Positions 6,688 to 7,771 of a stretch of 7,771 bases of DNA are shown piece by piece. Location: assembly GCA_903890595.1 (NCBI GenBank), contig CAITBU010000363.1, forward strand, positions 1 through 7,771, read 5' to 3'. The position numbers and the translations under genes are program-made. Source of the stretch: an uncultured Holophagaceae bacterium (GTDB lineage: Bacteria; Acidobacteriota; Holophagae; Holophagales; Holophagaceae). The notes beneath the pieces were generated by a model. That model worked only from the letters and a program-made list of their open reading frames with translations. It ran no database searches and was not told where the DNA came from. Every line of letters starts with the position of its first letter. Within the stretch, counting starts at the first letter, position 1.

Positions 6688-6729
6688 GGGTTGCGCACCG
6701 ATGAGCGGGATAACCTTCCCGGAGCCCCC

Positions 6730-7518
6730 ATGAGAGCCCTGCCCCTGATCCTGCTGCTGGCGGTCCTGCCCCTTGTGGCGGACGAGCACCCGGCCCCGGC
6801 GGCCGCCAAGGCCAAAGCCCAGCCCAAGGTGGTCACTGCCCCCCAGGCCCCTGCCGAGGCTTCGGTGGACGCGGGTCCAAGCACGCCCAAGGCCGCCCTC
6901 GCGGAGCTCAGCGCGGGCAACGCCCGCTTCGTGGCGGGCAAGCGGGTCCGCACCCTCGATACCGGCCAGGACGCGGCCATGCGCGCCGCCCTGGTGAAGG
7001 GGCAGGCGCCCTTCGCCGTGGTCATCACCTGCTCCGACAGCCGGGTGCCCGACGCCCTCCTCTTCGACCAGGAAGCGGGCCGCCTCTTCACCATCCGCGA
7101 AGCGGGCAACGCGCCGGACCTGCAGGGTCTGGCCTCGGCGGAGTACGCCGTGGAGCACCTCGGTTCCAAGGTCATCGTGGTCATGGGGCACACCAGCTGC
7201 GGCGCTGTGAAGGCCGTGCGCGAGGCCAACGGCAAGCCCCTGCCGGGCAACCTCTGGGCCCTCCAGGCCGGCATGGCGGGGCTGTTGGAGAGTACCCCCC
7301 AGGATCCCAACGAGGATGCCAAGGCCCACCTCGCCCACCTGGAGGAAGCCAACGCCCGCCGCCAGGCCCAGGCCCTCCTCGACCGCTCCCCCCTCCTCCG
7401 CGACCTCGTCACCGCAGCCAAGGTCACCATCGTCCCCGCCCTCTACAACCTCGCCAGCGGCAAAGTCCAGTTCCTCAAAGCCGTCGCCGCAGCAGCAGCC
7501 GCACCCGCGCACCACTAG
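6730..7518 (+). CDS. Exported beta-class carbonic anhydrase
   Basis: This 262-residue enzyme would interconvert carbon dioxide and bicarbonate using zinc. The catalytic core begins near residue 53. CSDSR at 101-105 gives zinc ligand Cys101 and the Asp103-Arg105 dyad; GHTSCGAVK at 153-161 gives ligands His154 and Cys157. The segments LFTIREAGN (119-127) and SAEYAVEHLG (136-145) are also family-typical. Residues 1-17 form a signal peptide (LPLILLLAVLPLVA, then DE), followed by an Ala/Pro/Lys linker to about residue 52, so the enzyme is probably periplasmic. The tail is a seven-alanine run ending in PAHH. The chosen ATG at 6730 has GGAG (6721-6724) 5 nt upstream and gives a clean signal peptide; a TTG at 6691 would add 13 polar residues before it and is less likely. 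It lies 62 bp after permease 2 and may be co-transcribed. Confidence 0.92.
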   Translation: MRALPLILLLAVLPLVADEHPAPAAAKAKAQPKVVTAPQAPAEASVDAGPSTPKAALAELSAGNARFVAGKRVRTLDTGQDAAMRAALVKGQAPFAVVITCSDSRVPDALLFDQEAGRLFTIREAGNAPDLQGLASAEYAVEHLGSKVIVVMGHTSCGAVKAVREANGKPLPGNLWALQAGMAGLLESTPQDPNEDAKAHLAHLEEANARRQAQALLDRSPLLRDLVTAAKVTIVPALYNLASGKVQFLKAVAAAAAAPAHH

Positions 7519-7552
7519 CGCCACGCTGCATTCAAGGTGACAAAGAAATAAC

Positions 7553-7561
7553 TTATCCACA
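7553..7561 (+). promoter_or_regulatory. Perfect match to DnaA-box consensus (TTATCCACA)
   Basis: The 9-mer TTATCCACA matches the high-affinity DnaA box known from E. coli. It overlaps the first unit of the CCACAGATT tandem repeat, so it may only be part of that repeat. No other DnaA box, dnaA/dnaN gene or AT-rich unwinding region is present here, which argues against an origin. Confidence 0.25.
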
Positions 7562-7583
7562 GATTCCACAGATTACACAGATA
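7557..7583. repeat. Three tandem 9-bp units of CCACAGATT type
   Basis: CCACAGATT occurs at 7557-7565 and again at 7566-7574, followed by the variant ACACAGATA at 7575-7583. The flanks are A/T-rich, unlike the surrounding sequence. Runs such as CCACAGATTACACAGAT are, to my knowledge, scattered between genes in many unrelated bacterial genomes with no assigned role. The element shares its 9-bp period and an NCAC start with the repeat at 172-189. Confidence 0.65.
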
Positions 7584-7649
7584 GAGAAAAAGCCTTAGCC
7601 GGGGATGGACGGGGAGTGCGGGGATAGGGCAAAGCTCCAGCATGGGCTC

Positions 7650-7707
7650 CAGCCCGGGGCGCCGCTGCCCCGCCTCTTGGGGGGCGCGGCCGGGGCACCC
7701 CGGGCTG
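7650..7707. repeat. Perfect 10-bp inverted repeat enclosing GC-rich sequence
   Basis: CAGCCCGGGG (7650-7659) pairs perfectly with CCCCGGGCTG (7698-7707) across 38 nt that are themselves G/C-rich and able to pair internally. No T-tract follows. It could be a structured 3' end of the carbonic anhydrase transcript or part of a palindromic repeat. Confidence 0.5.
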
Positions 7708-7708
7708 A

Positions 7709-7740
7709 CTTCCGGCACCGCCGGAAGCCGCCTTCGGCGG
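7709..7740. repeat. Two adjacent hairpins (8-bp and 5-bp stems)
   Basis: CTTCCGGC (7709-7716) and GCCGGAAG (7720-7727) form a perfect 8-bp stem with a 3-nt loop. Directly after it, CCGCC (7728-7732) and GGCGG (7736-7740) form a 5-bp stem around TTC. The back-to-back arrangement resembles REP/BIME-like extragenic palindromes, but family membership cannot be shown from a single copy. Confidence 0.5.
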
Positions 7741-7771
7741 GCTCATGCGGGGGGTGGGTCGGCGCGCAATC

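Larger units (their letters stand above)
7519..7771. other. Non-coding 3' region with repeats and strong secondary structure
   Basis: No frame here looks coding on either strand; a minus-strand open frame across it simply translates the repeats. It holds, in order, a 9-bp tandem repeat including a DnaA-box-like word (7553-7583), a G-tract cluster (7601-7629) and nested GC-rich inverted repeats (7650-7740). No classic terminator with a T-tract is seen after the carbonic anhydrase gene. Confidence 0.65.

Noticed and set aside
6699..6714. lac-operator-like string TGAGCGGGATAAC before the carbonic anhydrase
   Set aside because: It resembles one half of the lac operator only with an inserted base, lacks dyad symmetry here, and no LacI-type regulator is present. 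Treated as coincidence.
6691..6729. Upstream TTG start for the carbonic anhydrase
   Set aside because: It would put 13 polar residues before the signal peptide and lacks a good ribosome-binding site, whereas the ATG at 6730 has GGAG 5 nt upstream and a clean signal sequence.
6673..7569. 298-codon minus-strand open frame antisense to the carbonic anhydrase
   Set aside because: It covers the complete catalytic motifs of the + strand enzyme and runs into the repeat region; its own translation is Gly/Leu/Val-rich without a recognisable fold.
7515..7718. 67-codon minus-strand open frame at the right end
   Set aside because: Its C-terminal half is only the translation of the CCACAGATT tandem repeat (LCNLWNLWI), and no ribosome-binding site or family resemblance is seen.

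Overview
The window is GC-rich bacterial chromosomal DNA with the look of a Gram-negative, diderm organism. It encodes an outer-membrane TonB-dependent receptor, a periplasmic efflux adaptor, two MacB/FtsX-type permeases and an exported carbonic anhydrase. The receptor architecture (carboxypeptidase-regulatory-like domain before the plug, Oar-like) and the style of the short intergenic repeats suggest Acidobacteriota, perhaps Holophagae (Geothrix/Holophaga-like). This placement is an inference from general familiarity, not from a database search.

Layout. Positions 1-98 hold the 3' end of an unidentified + strand gene whose last residues look like a terminal beta-strand. Positions 99-352 are non-coding and carry two degenerate intergenic repeat elements. 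A 794-residue TonB-dependent receptor occupies 353-2737 on the minus strand. A 145-bp AT-richer divergent promoter region (2738-2882) separates it from a rightward gene set: HlyD/MacA-type adaptor (2883-4103), MacB-like permease 1 (4149-5375), MacB-like permease 2 (5378-6667) and a secreted beta-class carbonic anhydrase (6730-7518). The 3' end (7519-7771) is non-coding, with a 9-bp tandem repeat, a G-tract cluster and nested GC-rich inverted repeats.

How the genes may work together. The adaptor and the two permeases look like the membrane part of a tripartite ABC efflux system. The two permeases are paralogues and could form a heterodimer. Neither permease has a nucleotide-binding domain, no ATPase gene lies in the window, and no TolC-type outer-membrane channel is recognisable. 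Those partners would have to be encoded elsewhere. The junction between adaptor and permease 1 is odd: a start codon overlaps the adaptor stop but opens only a 12-codon frame, and permease 1 has no visible Shine-Dalgarno sequence. The carbonic anhydrase sits 62 bp downstream without an obvious promoter of its own, so it may be co-transcribed. I see no mobile element genes, CRISPR array, tRNA or rRNA.
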